A stretch of DNA of 64,000 bases from Serpula lacrymans var. lacrymans S7.9 (lineage: Eukaryota; Basidiomycota; Agaricomycetes; Boletales; Serpulaceae). Both the position numbers and the translations under genes were made by a program. The notes beneath the pieces are model-generated. The model had not been told where the DNA came from, made no database searches, and was given only the letters and a program-made list of their open reading frames with translations. Where the stretch lies: contig NW_006763292.1 in the NCBI RefSeq assembly GCF_000218685.1, positions 2,056,897-2,120,896 on the forward strand. Reading direction: 5' to 3'. Within the stretch, counting starts at the first letter, position 1. Every line of letters begins with the position of its first letter. Shown here one piece after another: positions 22,901 to 36,997 of the stretch.

Positions 22901-23808
22901 TGATTGGGATTTGTCGCCAGCCAGTCCACTGACTTTTGAACCTCGTTAGGCGAGAAATACCCTAAGCGGCCAATCATGAAGTAGACTGAAGCAAGTGTTC
23001 GTTGTTCGTACTTGAGGGAGTCGTAGCGTGCGCTGAGTATGTCATAACCCAGGGCAGAATTCCCACCTACCATACCAGTGATGAATTAGATATGTCACAG
23101 TAATATTTGACGCAAAAATATAAACACACCTTGACCTGAAGATACTGTAGTGTTGCTTCCAGCGTTTTGCCTAGCACTCTGAGCCCGGGCTATAGTGATT
23201 CCCAAGTTGTCTATCTCCCTGAAGATTCGATACGCAAGAGGTATTTCTCCTCCAGGAACTTTAACAGCAGGTATGAGTTCATGTCGAGCAAAGGTCTCCA
23301 CTCGATGATACAACCGAGATGCCCCAGCAATCTGTGCTAATTCTGCAGCTTCGAAGATGTATCGCATACAGTCGGCCAAATAACGGCGTCTCTGGTGAAA
23401 TTCTGCAACAGTTGCTTCCATGCAATTTACGGCGCCGATGTTGGGGTTGTTTGACATAACGTCGTGGAGTATACTTGCGACATACTTTTCTGAACAATTT
23501 AGTTGTTGAGATAGAAAGATGGTCTGCTGCGCGAAATCTGAATTGACAGCAAGGGATTTTCCGCCAACCACAATTCTACCTATAGCACGAAGATTAATCA
23601 TTGAACAGCCAGAGAAACAAACAAAAGCAGGCTGACCGCTTTGCAGTTCACGTTGTTCCTGCTGACTACTGGCACCAACATCGAAAAGCTCGAGTAACCG
23701 TGGCTTGTGGATCAACAGTTCGTCAAAAAGTTCCTGCTCTCCATGCTGGCTTCCACGCGAGCCCAACGCCGTTAACAACGCACTTCGCAAACGTGAAATG
23801 GACTCCAT
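16951..23808 (-). CDS. NUP192: Nuclear pore inner-ring scaffold nucleoporin NUP192 (NUP205 orthologue)
   Basis: Large alpha-helical scaffold of the nuclear pore inner ring. Start ATG at 23808 (MESISRLRSALLTALGS), preferred to the upstream ATG because fungal NUP192 begins this way. The N-terminal exon (23808 to about 23150) has an in-frame 57-bp intron at 23580-23636 that removes residues not found in the family (ELQSG joins RIVVGGKSLAVNSDFA). One giant exon (about 23065-18671) encodes some 1,460 residues; the rest follows in short exons (about 18617-18450, 18410-18280, 18235-18080, 18040-17740, 17550-17410, 17355-17225, 17180-16951). Total near 1,900 residues, normal for the family. It shares a 388-bp divergent promoter with NAA30. 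No broken frames seen. Confidence 0.93.
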
Positions 23809-24196
23809 GTTGGACAATACTCTTGTGGTCCTCACTGTCGAGGCCAAGTAATGCGCCAAAGGTCGCGTCCGTGGCGTGTGGGAATGTTGTGCACTTACAA
23901 TATTATGTAATTTAAAGTTATCCAAGCTGCTTTCCGGTCATTTTCCCTGTCTTGTTCTTACCTGTTTCAGTGTTACATATGCCTTTTCAGTGAGCAAATC
24001 GCCACTATATGATTCGCATTTGAGGCATGATACCCTGCCTATCATTTTCTCGACCTAATATAACCTCCAGGCGTGCTTTTGTTCGGGTTTTGTTCCATTC
24101 TTCGCAGTCGCGTGTCCGCTATCCGGTTCCATATTCCGCTCCTGACAGTCCGCCTGTAGTATACGCTGTACCATCAAGGTCTCTAAGCTTTTGGGC
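23809..24196. promoter_or_regulatory. Divergent promoter region between NUP192 and NAA30
   Basis: 388 bp between two divergent start codons. I see no clear TATA box or known operator. It is expected to carry the promoters of both genes. Confidence 0.4.
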
Positions 24197-25013
24197 ATGG
24201 CAGAAATATTCTATAGACCGTATGTAGGCGAGTCTGATTTACCGCACATCATGACTCTTGTGCAGAACGAGCTCAGTGAGCCTTATGTCATATACACATA
24301 TCGATACTTCCTTCATCAATGGTGCGTCTTCCATCGCTTTCGAGCTCACTTCTTACTTACCTAACCTTCTTCACTTTTCCTCCTGGAATCCACGAAACCC
24401 AGGCCCGAGCTTTCTTTCTTGGTTCGTGACCCGTGACCATTCCTTGCTGCATCGTTCTAATGCAGGTGGTTAGGCATACCCTGCAGGGTCTTCTGATCCG
24501 ATTGGCGTTATCGTTTGCAAACAAAGCATGCATAAACATGTCTCAAATAGAGGTTACATCGCAATGTTAAGTGTGAACAAGAACTGGCGTAAACGAGGTG
24601 TAGGTACGAGGCCTAGTGGTTTTCTCCTTTCCCGTTGTTTTGTTTACCTTACCCGTTCCGTATTTCGGATCCCAGCTAGCTCGCTAGTACGCCATTCTAT
24701 CGAAGTGATGAAGCAGCGAAATGTAGTTGAGGTTAGTAATACCTTTATAAATCTCAGAAGGCCTAACGTGTATCTTTCCTAGGTTGTCCTCGAGACCGAA
24801 TATGATAATGCCGCTGCATTGTCATTATATGAATCACTGGGCTTCATACGGGAAAAGCGGCTACACCGCTTTTATCTGAACGGGAAAGATGCTTTCCGCC
24901 TTGTTCTTTCTGTTCCTCCCTCTTCGGGGCAGGGTTTAAATCAAGAGACGTCCTTGAAGCAAAATTATTTGCGCAGGCTGTCATATTCCTCTTCCGTCGA
25001 TGATGACGATTAG
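24197..25013 (+). CDS. NAA30: N-alpha-acetyltransferase NatC catalytic subunit (Mak3/NAA30)
   Basis: Acetylates protein N-termini that start with Met plus a hydrophobic residue, as part of the ribosome-associated NatC complex. Exons: 24197-24321, 24403-24421, 24474-24603, 24676-24731, 24783-25013; about 186 residues. The GNAT fold is evident: substrate-binding region [13 protein letters not shown], beta4 with [18 protein letters not shown] (acetyl-CoA pyrophosphate loop, form of R/QxxGxG/A), then [23 protein letters not shown] and [13 protein letters not shown], hallmark Mak3 motifs. Frame is kept at all joins. A short acidic tail (SVDDDD) follows. Confidence 0.95.
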
Positions 25014-25392
25014 TCGATAGATCGTGTCTTTCTCCCTCGAGCGATCAAATTCTGGGGGTGTGTTTCCTTTTTGGAAAGGATGTGTTTGTTGTCTTAACAG
25101 TTGTATTATGATCATTTCCCTCCGTTATCATTGCTCTGCGCCGATTTTTCATCAACCTCTCCTCGAGATCTCCCCAACTCCGTTAATTCTTGTCTGTTAT
25201 GAAATTCCAATCAGCGTTTGTTATTTGTAGAACTATGGCATCCTTATGACAGCATATTCTTTGCATACGTAACTTCACGCATTGTAACTGGTGTGCAAGA
25301 AGTGATGCCAAAATAATAAGATTTCTATTTTATGCCTACACACTTTTGTAGCCTAGCTAAGAGAATAATTACATCGTCGAACATCCAACTCC
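25014..25392. other. Short intergenic region between convergent NAA30 and BiP genes
   Basis: 379 bp containing the 3' UTRs of both genes. Nothing else recognised. Confidence 0.4.
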
Positions 25393-28050
<2,658 letters not shown>

Positions 28051-28088
28051 GGTGGTTTGTGGAGAAGCAGGTAAACGCTGCAGAGCCT

Positions 28089-28101
28089 GTTATATATCAG
28101 T
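28089..28101 (-). promoter_or_regulatory. TATA-like box upstream of BiP
   Basis: TATATAAC on the - strand lies about 40-50 bp before the BiP start codon at 28050. Confidence 0.4.
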
Positions 28102-28115
28102 TCCGCCAGCTCTCT

Positions 28116-28142
28116 GCCACGTCTTTTTTTCTTGACACGTCA
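28116..28142 (-). promoter_or_regulatory. Candidate unfolded-protein-response elements upstream of BiP
   Basis: On the - strand TGACGTGT (28142-28135) and GACGTGGC (28123-28116) match or nearly match the bZIP UPR-type core TGACGTG(G/A), 65-95 bp before the BiP start codon. In fungi Hac1/Cib1-type factors induce BiP through ACGTG-containing sites. Assignment is by motif and context only. Confidence 0.35.
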
Positions 28143-29235
28143 ACACAATGCTAGATTCCCACGGTCCATCCGCGTCCTTGCTGTCTTTGCGCATATACTC
28201 TGCCCTCCATGTATGCGTCATTCAATATTCAATGTTATAGCTTTATGGCATTCGGTCTGCTTAAATTTAAATCTCACTTGGCCCCGAAGTCTGTTTTGCA
28301 TCTTTGTTTTACTCTTCTCTAAGTGTATCCTGCAATCGCAGGCTTTGTTCTCGAGGTGTGGTGTCACTAAGTATCCTTAACGTGTAAGCTATACACTCTG
28401 CTAGATCTCGACTTGAAGCAGCACTAGCATATAACGGATACAGCAGCCTCGCAGGCAGGTGCATGCATTTATATTCACAGCTCTACGTGACGACGGGGAG
28501 GACAGAGGCTTACCTGTTCACCCAGCACCTGTCAGCTTGTCTCGACAGTAGAATGCGATATCAGACAGCGTGACGCATGGTTAGAAAACATGTGTCTCAA
28601 GTCCTTAGTCGTCTCGACAATCCTGGTCCAGAGGCTGCTTTAGTGCTCTCGTCGCCATAACTCAGAACAGTTTGAGGGCACTTTGCTCACGATATGTAAT
28701 ACTTTGTCACTGGAGACCCTGACCCTGCTCTCGTATCAATTGTTTGACGAGTCACCACCCACTACATCGCGACAAATGCCCATCACGCCCTTGATTCGCC
28801 CACAAGTGCGGGGAGTAAGCCATGTTGCATTGTCTAGACAGGAAATATCACCAGAGATTCACGAGTAAACTGCGAAGATAAGGCAAGTTTCTTCATTGGT
28901 ATTGCCGTAGAAACCCATAACAGATGCTCCATTATATAGACTCTAAGCCTTTGCTATCGCTTGTGCCTTAGTAGATACTCTGCTCGTTATATGAGTATTG
29001 CCGGAGACTTTGATGGAGTATTTGATACACCTAATGGGCCTTATCAAGCTAGCCGATAGCCTCCACTGTATTTTCTATTCTTGTCGCTCCATAAGCGCTT
29101 CAAAGATAACATAAAGAATACTGGGCCCTCCATGCGAGTCGTCATTTTTTCCCGGTTTCCCCTTCTGTCCCTTCACTCGATTCACATAATAGAACGGTGG
29201 AGGAACTCATCGACGAGTTTCCAAGTTCCCGAAAA
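28143..29235. other. Divergent intergenic region between BiP and the permease gene
   Basis: About 1.1 kb, containing distal BiP promoter and the permease promoter. Short open frames are not convincing. The permease may have an extra upstream exon or start here. Confidence 0.35.
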
Positions 29236-31760
29236 ATGGATACCCGTGAAATCGCAGTTAAACAAGCAGACGAGGCCCTTCTCGCACAATTGGGTTATAA
29301 GCAAGAGTTCAAACGAGCTTTTACTCCCCTTGAGGTGATTTTGTATTTTCTCAGGGGACTCACCCAGTCACTAACGTCTTCCTTTAAAGGTCTTCGGGAT
29401 AGCTTTCAGTATCATAGGATTGCTCCCTTCTATCGCGTACGTTGTCGGCCGCTTCTCCACCGCCCTTGGTCAGCTGTTCACTAGTATTGACTTGACTTGC
29501 CTCGTTCAGGTCCGTTCTGTTCTATGCTATTCCAAACGGAGGGCCAGCGGCCATGGTTTGGGGTGTGAGTTCATATAATCGTTGCTATATCTTCCTTCTG
29601 CTGATACAATTGCTCTAAACAGTGGGCGGTTGCTAGTCTGTTCATATTATGTGTAGGAATGTCTATGGCAGAGCTGGCGTCCGCAGCACCCACTTCTGGT
29701 GGTGTAAGTCTTTGCTTCCCAATATCAAAATTGAAATGCCTCACCGTTTTCCCGTCTTATCTCAGTTATACTTTTGGACACACTCGTTATCTTCTCCGCG
29801 CTGCCGGAATCTTCTTGCGTGGGTTGTTGGATGTAAGGACCTTTATAGAAATCTCATACATTCAATGCTCATTACTCCTGCTCTATTCACGCTTTAAGAC
29901 TCTAACACGATTGGATCGATTGCCGCAGTAGGTAGGTAACGATATTAGCTTCATTTCTCCCTTTTGTATACTGTGTTGACAGAAATGCAGCTTCTATTGA
30001 CTGGGGATGTGCAGTGCAAGTGACTGCAGCGGCCAGCATCGGATCCAACCAAGCATATGTCGCAACTAATGCACAGACTTAGTAAGTGTACAGAGATATG
30101 ATACTACTTCTAATTTGAAGGGCATACCGTACTGAAACTCTTGCAGCGGCGTTTTCGCTGCTATAGTTTTCACGCACGCCATTATCTGCTGCTTTGGGAC
30201 CTCTGTTCTTGCGCGATTGCAAACTGTTTATGTTATCCTCAACGTCTGGTGAGTTCAATCGACTAAATGTTTGTCCTTACGGACTTACAGGAATGCATTG
30301 TTGTCGCCAGCTTGTGCCTGGCAGTTATCATTGCTCTTCCCGCGACAACGCCTGCCGAATATAAGAACACTGCGTCGTATGCGCTTGGAAACTTTTCCAA
30401 CAGTCAGTCTTCTCTTCTAGACCCTCATTCGGAAGTACCTGATGTTGGATCCTTATAGTCAATGGCTGGCCCGATGGCTATGCCTTTATTCTTAGCTTTC
30501 TTGCTCCACTATGGACTATTTGTAAGCTGCATACACATGCTAGACGCATATACTATTATTTTAATCTGACTTCCTCAGGTTCGTTCGATTCCAGTGTGCA
30601 CATTAGCGAGGAGGCTTCCAACGCCGCAACGGCAGTCCCCTGGGCTATTGTAAGCACAATGTATACAGTCTTTAATCCATATTTCTTATCTCTTCTCAGG
30701 TAAATGCCATTGGTATTGCAGGTATTCTTGGATGGGGTAAGCTTTGGATTACATGTTTTCTTCAAGTTTTTCATTGAGCTTTACATTTGTTACCCTAGCC
30801 ATCAATGTCGCTCTCGCATTTTGCATGGGGACAGACCTGGAAGGTCTCCTCAATAGCCCTATCAATCAACCCATGGCGCAGATATTTTTCAACAGCTTTG
30901 GCCAGAAAGGGACTTTGGCTCTCTGGGCAATTGTTGTCTTGGTACAGTAAGTTTCCCTTCAAAATCACCCTGATTGAGACGTCTGAGCTCATATGCTTCC
31001 ACTAAAACCAAAATAGGTATATGATGGGCTCTAGTATGGTGAGCAGCGATTTTCGAGTTGTTTCAGAGCATTCTAATAAAAAATGTTTAGCTTCTAGCTG
31101 CATCACGACAATCATTCGCTTTTGCGCGAGATGGTGCATTGCCGTTTTCACGGTACCTGTATCGCATGAATGGCTTTACTGAGACTCCTGTGAACACTGT
31201 CTGGTTTGTCGCCGTACTTGCGATGATTTTGGGCTTGCTTGTGTTCGCCGGAGCGCAGGCGATCAACGCAGTCTTTGCAATTTCAGTGACTGCATTGTAC
31301 ATTGCCTACAGCATCCCGATTGTAGCGAGGTTTGCTTTCACAAACAAATTCAAACCGGGACCATTCCATCTTGGAATCATGGTGCGTATCTCCACATAAT
31401 GATGATACGGGATCCTGACATGCTGTCCTGGTGTCGTAGAGCCTTCCGGTTGCTGTGATCGCCGTGGCATACATGACATTCATGAATATTGTGTTCTTCT
31501 TCCCCACGACCCCCCAAACAACTGTGGCTGAAATGAACTACACAGTCGTGGTGCTCGGTGGCACTCTGATTCTCTCCTTGGCCTGGTACTACTTCCCTGT
31601 ATACGGTGGTGTACATTGGTTTACTGGGCCTGTGGCGAATGTGGACGGAGAAGAGGGTACAGTAAAAGGGGGGAGTGTGGGGGGCGACAGCTCTTCAGAG
31701 AGAGAGAAGAAGGCTGGAGATGAGATTGACACGAAGGAGGTGCCCGCCGATAGCTCATGA
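29236..31760 (+). CDS. APC-family amino-acid/GABA permease (ACT subfamily)
   Basis: Plasma-membrane amino-acid or GABA/choline transporter with about 12 membrane spans, of the Uga4/Hnm1-type ACT family (TC 2.A.3.4). ATG at 29236 (MDTREIAVKQADEALLAQLG); the open frame continues upstream without ATG. The N-terminal signature GYKQEFKRAFTPLEVFGIAFSI is followed by exons with GGPAAMVWGWAVA, MSMAELASAAPTSGG, a consensus loop SFDSSVHISEEASNAATAVP and AFARDGALPFS. The last exon pair (31094-31760) is long, and the C-terminus is a hydrophilic Ser/Glu/Lys-rich tail. About a dozen introns. Substrate cannot be told from sequence. Confidence 0.88.
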
Positions 31761-32083
31761 GGTATTGCGAGATCGTGTGGTTGTTAAGTTGCGAGATATA
31801 TGAGTTGTGGTTGTGTATGGATGTAATTTTGCTTTCGGTTTCTATCCATAGAATACAGTACTAATTTATGATCTTGAGACATGTTTACGAAGATAACTAT
31901 ATTTTGTGTTCTCATGTGACTGTATCTTGCATTGGCAGCATAACTAGAATGTAATGATGTCGAACTGTTGGGATATGGCTCGGTTCCCATATCTTTGCCG
32001 AGCCCGGTTTCGTTATCTGGTTCAATTGTGCTTGCACGAGCTGGTACTGGCAATTTACCACGTCAACAGCCAACATACCAACC
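31761..32083. other. Intergenic region between permease and aminopeptidase genes
   Basis: 323 bp, permease 3' end and promoter of the next gene. Nothing recognised. Confidence 0.3.
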
Positions 32084-33952
32084 ATGCTCACCCACAGCTC
32101 TCCTCTCACTTTTCTGCTTCTGGCGCCATTTGACGCTGCTGTGTTTACTTCCGACCCTGTTCCTCGCTGCTTGACCGACAATTTCTACGGTATTTATGGC
32201 GGACAAGGTATCTTCAGGTTCCAGGATCCTTCATGTTTTTCTATGCAGCTATCTGGAAGCATGGAAAGCGGCTCATTCATACCAATGTCTCAGGACGTGC
32301 AACAGCTAGTCTGGGTACACGAGGCATCCATCGACGATAGCCTCAAGACTTCTCAGCATGAAACAGACGTATATGACTTCCTTCAGTCTTTAACAACTGG
32401 AAAGTTAGCTGCTGGACCAGATTACATGAATCAGGAGATCTTTTCTGAATATTCGAGCGAACCTATATTCGAATTGCTACACAGCACTCCTACGTCTGCC
32501 CTATTCTCAACGAGCCGGGAGTTTGCTCTCAAGGTCGACAGGATCTTGCCGCCATTCTGGAAATCGGCTCTCCTTCCCGCTTCTCCTGTTTCATTCATCC
32601 CAATTCCAGCCCCCGCAGCCGATCATGTTAAATCCTTGCTCAAGTCTCTGAAATTTGACCCTGTTATTTCATCTATCGTCAACAGTATATCGTTCCCGCA
32701 AATGAAGAATGATATTAGGTTCCTCACAGGCGAAGATGGGATATCAGGGATTGTTTCCAGGCATTCATTCTCTGCTGGTTCCCGTGTTGCTGCCAATTGG
32801 TTGTTACAGCGCTTCGAGGACACCGGCGCAAAGTGTGAACTGAGACCATTTTTGGATGGCTTTGCGCCCAACGTGGTCTGGTATGGGTATAGATTTTGGT
32901 TTTCAGCGCAGATTCTGACTATATTCCAAGCCGTTACGCATCGTCTGTCGACACGAATGCAACTGTACTGATTTCTGGTCACTATGACTCGCGAGGATCT
33001 TTCGGTTATCAAAGGGTACGCCATCCATGTTATTGTTTGCATCAGTCATAGTTCTAACGCTCTTACTCTTAGGCTCCTGGTGGCAATGACGATGGATCAG
33101 GCGTGACTGCTTTGCTTGCAATCGCCCGCACTATTGCACGTAGGGGCATCACATTCCGTACCAATGTCGAGCTTGTTGCTTTTGCTGGAGAGGAACAAGG
33201 GCTTTTGGGATCAAAAGCATACGCTCGTTAGTGTTTCCAACCATGGCAAATATAAATTTTTGATGCTTAATTTGTAATACAGGCGAAATGTATGACGCTG
33301 ATGCTAACATTACTCTCATGATACAAGCCGACATGTTGGCATATCACGCACCGTTCGAGGCTCCTCAGCTGGGTCTTCCTCTCTCGTGAGTTGCAGCCAT
33401 GTATGTCGCAATGCTCATCACTGACTGTTGTTTAGCATCGGATCCACGGATGTTGCTCAGCTTGTTGGAAATATCTCAGAAATTTACAGCCCGGAGTTGA
33501 CGGTAGGATTTACGCCGGCATGCTGTAGTGACCACCAGGTTTGTTGTTGTACATACTTCCGTGAATTCTTCATAATTCTAATCCTACCTTTAAGTCGTTC
33601 TTTGAGCTAGGATTCCCCTCGACCCAGGTGTTTGAGCGTGCGGGACCTAGTAAGTTTCAGTTCAGCTGGCGTCAAAGAAATGCACTGACAACGATATTCC
33701 ATAGTCGCCGACCCCATGTATCATAACAGTGGTCAGTGATGTACGATCAACATAATATCTCATACTAATCGTCCATAGGTGATTTGAGCGAACGCTCTGG
33801 CTATGACATGCACCAAGTAAGGTCTATCGCTAAAGTCCAGGTACGTCGTGTACGCTTTCGTTGAATTAAGCTTACGTATATGTTGACCTCGTCAGTTTGC
33901 AACTCTTCTCCATGCTTCTGGATTTGATCTCTCTGAAGATGATCTGCAATAG
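32084..33952 (+). CDS. Secreted M28-family zinc aminopeptidase
   Basis: Peptidase family M28 (leucine aminopeptidase Y-like), removing N-terminal residues from peptides, probably outside the cell or in the vacuole. The first exon (32084-32880) has a hydrophobic leader (SSPLTFLLLAPFDAAVF) and the pro-/N-terminal domain; exon 2 starts about 32931. Zinc ligands and catalytic residues are all in place: LISGHYDSRGSFG (His, Asp), PGGNDDGSG (bridging Asp), FAGEEQGLLGS (Glu-Glu), IQADMLAYH (Asp), and a late His in PMYHNSGD. The C-terminus is reached through several small exons. The first ~60 residues are less family-like, so the start could be slightly different. Confidence 0.88.
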
Positions 33953-34489
33953 CCACTATGCACTGAAGCGGCATATCGTCTGTAATGTTTATAAGATAAT
34001 ATTATTTTCTCCGTTCGGAACCATTCATTCTTAAGCACGTGTCCCATCCCGTTAGTCTTGTTGGTTTGTATCGACACCAAGGACCCTGATATCCGAACCT
34101 CTAACTGGAGAGGTTTTCCTAGCTTGCATGGAATTTACAGTTGCCAATTTAAGTGCTGTTGATATATACATGTGAAGTCGGCATAGTATGAAGAGCCCGA
34201 CCTTAAGTCTCTCTTCGCAATCCCAAGTAAGCGGTGTACGGTTGTAGATATATAGAGCAGGGCCGGCAGGTTCGGCCTTAGCGGTTTGCTCTCGCAACAA
34301 TGGACGAGGAGCACTCGCCCAGACTCGCACGAAATTACTACAAATCTGCATTCTTTGTTCGATTATAACATTGAATACAACCAATAGGATGAATGTGACT
34401 GATGATATGATATCTGTGCAGCGCAGAATAAAAGAACATGCGCAGAACAAACACGATGTCCGAGTGTTTTCCTGGCGTTCCAAATTAGA
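33953..34489. other. Intergenic region between convergent M28 peptidase and TIM10 genes
   Basis: 537 bp with 3' UTRs. A 143-codon open frame on the - strand (34052-34483) has no recognisable domain and is taken as chance. Confidence 0.35.
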
Positions 34490-34875
34490 CTATGAGGGAG
34501 CAGCATTTGCCCCCGCACTCTGTAGCTTCTCTCCTACTTTCTTGTTCACTTCAAAAAACTTTGCCACACATCTGTCGATGCAAACACTTTCGCCCTTGTT
34601 GAGGTCCCCCTCTGAATAGCGTGGACTGATACATTTGTTGTGACACGACCTGACGACCAAGTCATATATGAGGATATTAACACGGTAAAAACGCGTCGAC
34701 GTACGATACGATGCGGTTAAAAACATCAGTGATCATCTCAATCCTGCAAGAGAAAGTGAGGTTCGTAATAAGTGTAGAATATAACAAAATGGACGCACTC
34801 GTTTATGGCCATCTCCATACGCTCATGGTTGACTCCCCCGGCTGGTGTAGATGCTCCTCGACCAAGAAACGACAT
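34490..34875 (-). CDS. TIM10: Mitochondrial intermembrane-space chaperone TIM10
   Basis: Small Tim protein that, with Tim9, escorts hydrophobic carrier precursors across the intermembrane space. ATG at 34875; two short introns (about 34795-34751, acceptor TTGCAG; and about 34709-34659). The protein is near 90 residues: MSFLGRGASTPAGG, then EMAINEIEMITDVFNRIVS, then the twin CX3C motifs CHNKC and CIDRC, separated by ISPRYSEGDLNKGESV as in Tim10. It ends with VAKFFEVNKKVGEKLQS and a short Ala-rich tail. It shares a 259-bp divergent promoter with the dehydrogenase gene. Confidence 0.94.
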
Positions 34876-35134
34876 TGTTAGACTTGTAAAAAAAATAAAG
34901 TAAGAACCAAGAATGCAGATTTGTTGTAGTATCGTGCGAGTCCGGGTGAGTGCCACTACGCTGCGGCATTCCGGCAACTGTGGCTGAGAACAACAGTGAA
35001 GCTTGATTACAAATCAATAATTGTAAGGAACTGTGGCGTGCTTATGACTCGGAACAGTCTCGAATCAACAAAATTTTACTGAGTATTGAGAATGATTCCG
35101 ACGGCCGAATATTGCAACGAGCTTCAGGACAGCC
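34876..35134. promoter_or_regulatory. Divergent promoter region between TIM10 and the phosphoglycerate dehydrogenase gene
   Basis: 259 bp between two divergent starts. No clear TATA box identified. Confidence 0.35.
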
Positions 35135-36588
35135 ATGTCCTCCCAACCCATCGAAATCCAGCCCAGAAACTCGCCAGGTGTCGTTGCAGCATCCCCAACC
35201 TCTTCTTCTTCTCTCCATGACAGGCTCCGCCATTCTGAGTCTATAGGACAGGGTCTCTCCAATGTTCGTCAGCCAAAGGTTCTCCATCCGATCGATAACG
35301 AGGACTTGAGACTCTTGCTCCTCGAGAACATCAGCCAGGATGCCGTGTCAGCTTTCCGCTCGCAAGGTTTCCAGGTCGATCATTACACAAAAGCCATGTC
35401 AGAAGACGAGCTGGTCGAAACAATTCCCCAGTACCACGCTATTGGGATTCGTAGCAAGACAAAGATCACCGAGCGCGTGATCAAAGCTGCACCCAAGGTA
35501 AGCTCATTACTTTCCAGCAATACTTTCGTTAACACCAATGTCACAGCTTCTTGTTATTGGCTGCTTCTGTATTGGAACCAATCAAGTTGATGTCCACACT
35601 GCAGCCAAAGCAGGTATACCGGTGTTCAACTCTCCCTTTTCCAATTCGCGATCAGTTGCAGAGATGGTCATCTCCGAAGTAATTGCGCTTTCCCGTCAAC
35701 TCTTCCAGCGTGCATTTGAGATGCGTGATGGCCTTTGGAATAAGCAGTCCAAAGGTTGTTGGGAGATTCGTGGAAAAACCCTCGGCATCGTGGGCTATGG
35801 TCATATCGGTGCACAGCTATCCGTCCTTGCAGAAGCGTTTGGCATGCGTGTCTTATTCTATGATGTGATCAACATTATGCCACTGGGCTCAGCTCGCCAA
35901 GTAGACACTCTCCCTACTCTTCTCGCAGAGTCGGATTTCGTTACTCTCCACGTTCCTGAGCTTCCCGAGACCATCAACATGATCTCACGCGAGCAGCTTC
36001 TCCAGATGAAAACCGGATCCTACCTCATCAATAACGCTCGTGGACGTGTGGTTGACATTCCGGCCCTCGTCGAAGCGGTTCAGTCGAAACACCTGGGCTG
36101 GCGCTGCTATCGACGTTTATCCTTCTGAACCCAGGTTTCAATGGTGCCCCCTTGATGACCAAATCAACTCTTGGGCTAGTAATCTCCGCTCGCTTCCCAA
36201 CGTCATCCTCACGCCTCACATCGGTGGGTCGACAGAGGAAGCTCAACGCATGATTGGGGACGAAGTGTCACAGTCATTGATTCGTTACCTTAACTACGGT
36301 TCAACAGTCGGATCTGTCAATTTCCCTGAAGTCGACCTTCGCCCTATTACCGCGGAACAAGGAACTAGTATCCGTGTATGCCACGTGCACAACAACCAAC
36401 CTGGTGTACTCAAGCAAGTCAATGAAGTGCTGTCACCTTATAACGTCGAAAAACAGTATTCGGACTCCAAGGGTGATGTCGCGTATCTGTTGGCGGACAT
36501 TGCAGACGTAAGCCCTATGGATGTGAACAGGCTGAGAGAGATGATTAACAAAACGAGCGCGAATATCTTGACGCGATTACTTGCATAA
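35135..36588 (+). CDS. SER3: D-3-phosphoglycerate dehydrogenase (Ser3/Ser33 type) with apparent frameshifts
   Basis: First enzyme of serine synthesis: oxidises 3-phosphoglycerate to 3-phosphohydroxypyruvate with NAD. Exon 1 is 35135-35497 and exon 2 starts at 35547. Substrate domain has GIRSKTKITERVI and GTNQVDVHTAAKAGIPVFN; NAD domain has GKTLGIVGYGHIGAQL; catalytic region has INNARGRVVDIPALVEAVQSKHL and TPHIGGSTEEAQ; a C-terminal ACT domain (RVCHVHNNQPGVLKQVNEVL) binds regulator in this family. The frame breaks at the GGG run 36095-36097: the expected AGAAIDVYPSEP is one base out of register. A second compensated shift is likely around 36135-36155, where GFNGAPL is readable in another frame. 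Sequencing error or early decay. Confidence 0.9.
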
Positions 36589-36997
36589 GGTAGGTATATT
36601 TTTATGTTTTTACTGGTAAGTTTCATATTCATATTGTATATGTGCAGGTTTTCTCGAATACTAAAGTGTGCGATATTTGTGACGTGCTATGGAACACGCT
36701 TGGTGGATGCTTTGTTAGGAGATTTCTGTGCGCAGGGCCTGGATACTCAATATTCAACTATTGTAACTTTACTGTACGGGTACTTGATCAATTTGACAAA
36801 AATACTGTAGTGCTCGGAGCGTTGTTAAAAAAAGAAAAGACCCGACTTAAAGAAGTCGGTGGCTGAATTGAGTAACAGCTGTCATTGCTCCGCGTCCACT
36901 GAGTTCATTCTAGGTCTTCCTAGTACTCAGGTTATTCAGGCTACTAGCCTTAAGTTGCCTTTCCCCCCAGAAATTGTACAGAGAAGTCAAGCACGCC
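36589..36997. other. Intergenic region with a small perfect hairpin
   Basis: 409 bp between the dehydrogenase stop and the SET-domain gene start. A perfect 7-bp stem with 4-base loop occurs at 36842-36859 (CCGACTTAAAGAAGTCGG). No gene seen. Confidence 0.35.

Noticed and set aside
34052..34483. 143-codon - strand ORF between M28 and TIM10
   Set aside because: No recognisable domain; it lies in a 3' intergenic region.
36842..36859. Hairpin CCGACTTAAAGAAGTCGG as an intrinsic terminator
   Set aside because: Eukaryotic genes do not use such terminators and a 7-bp stem occurs often by chance.
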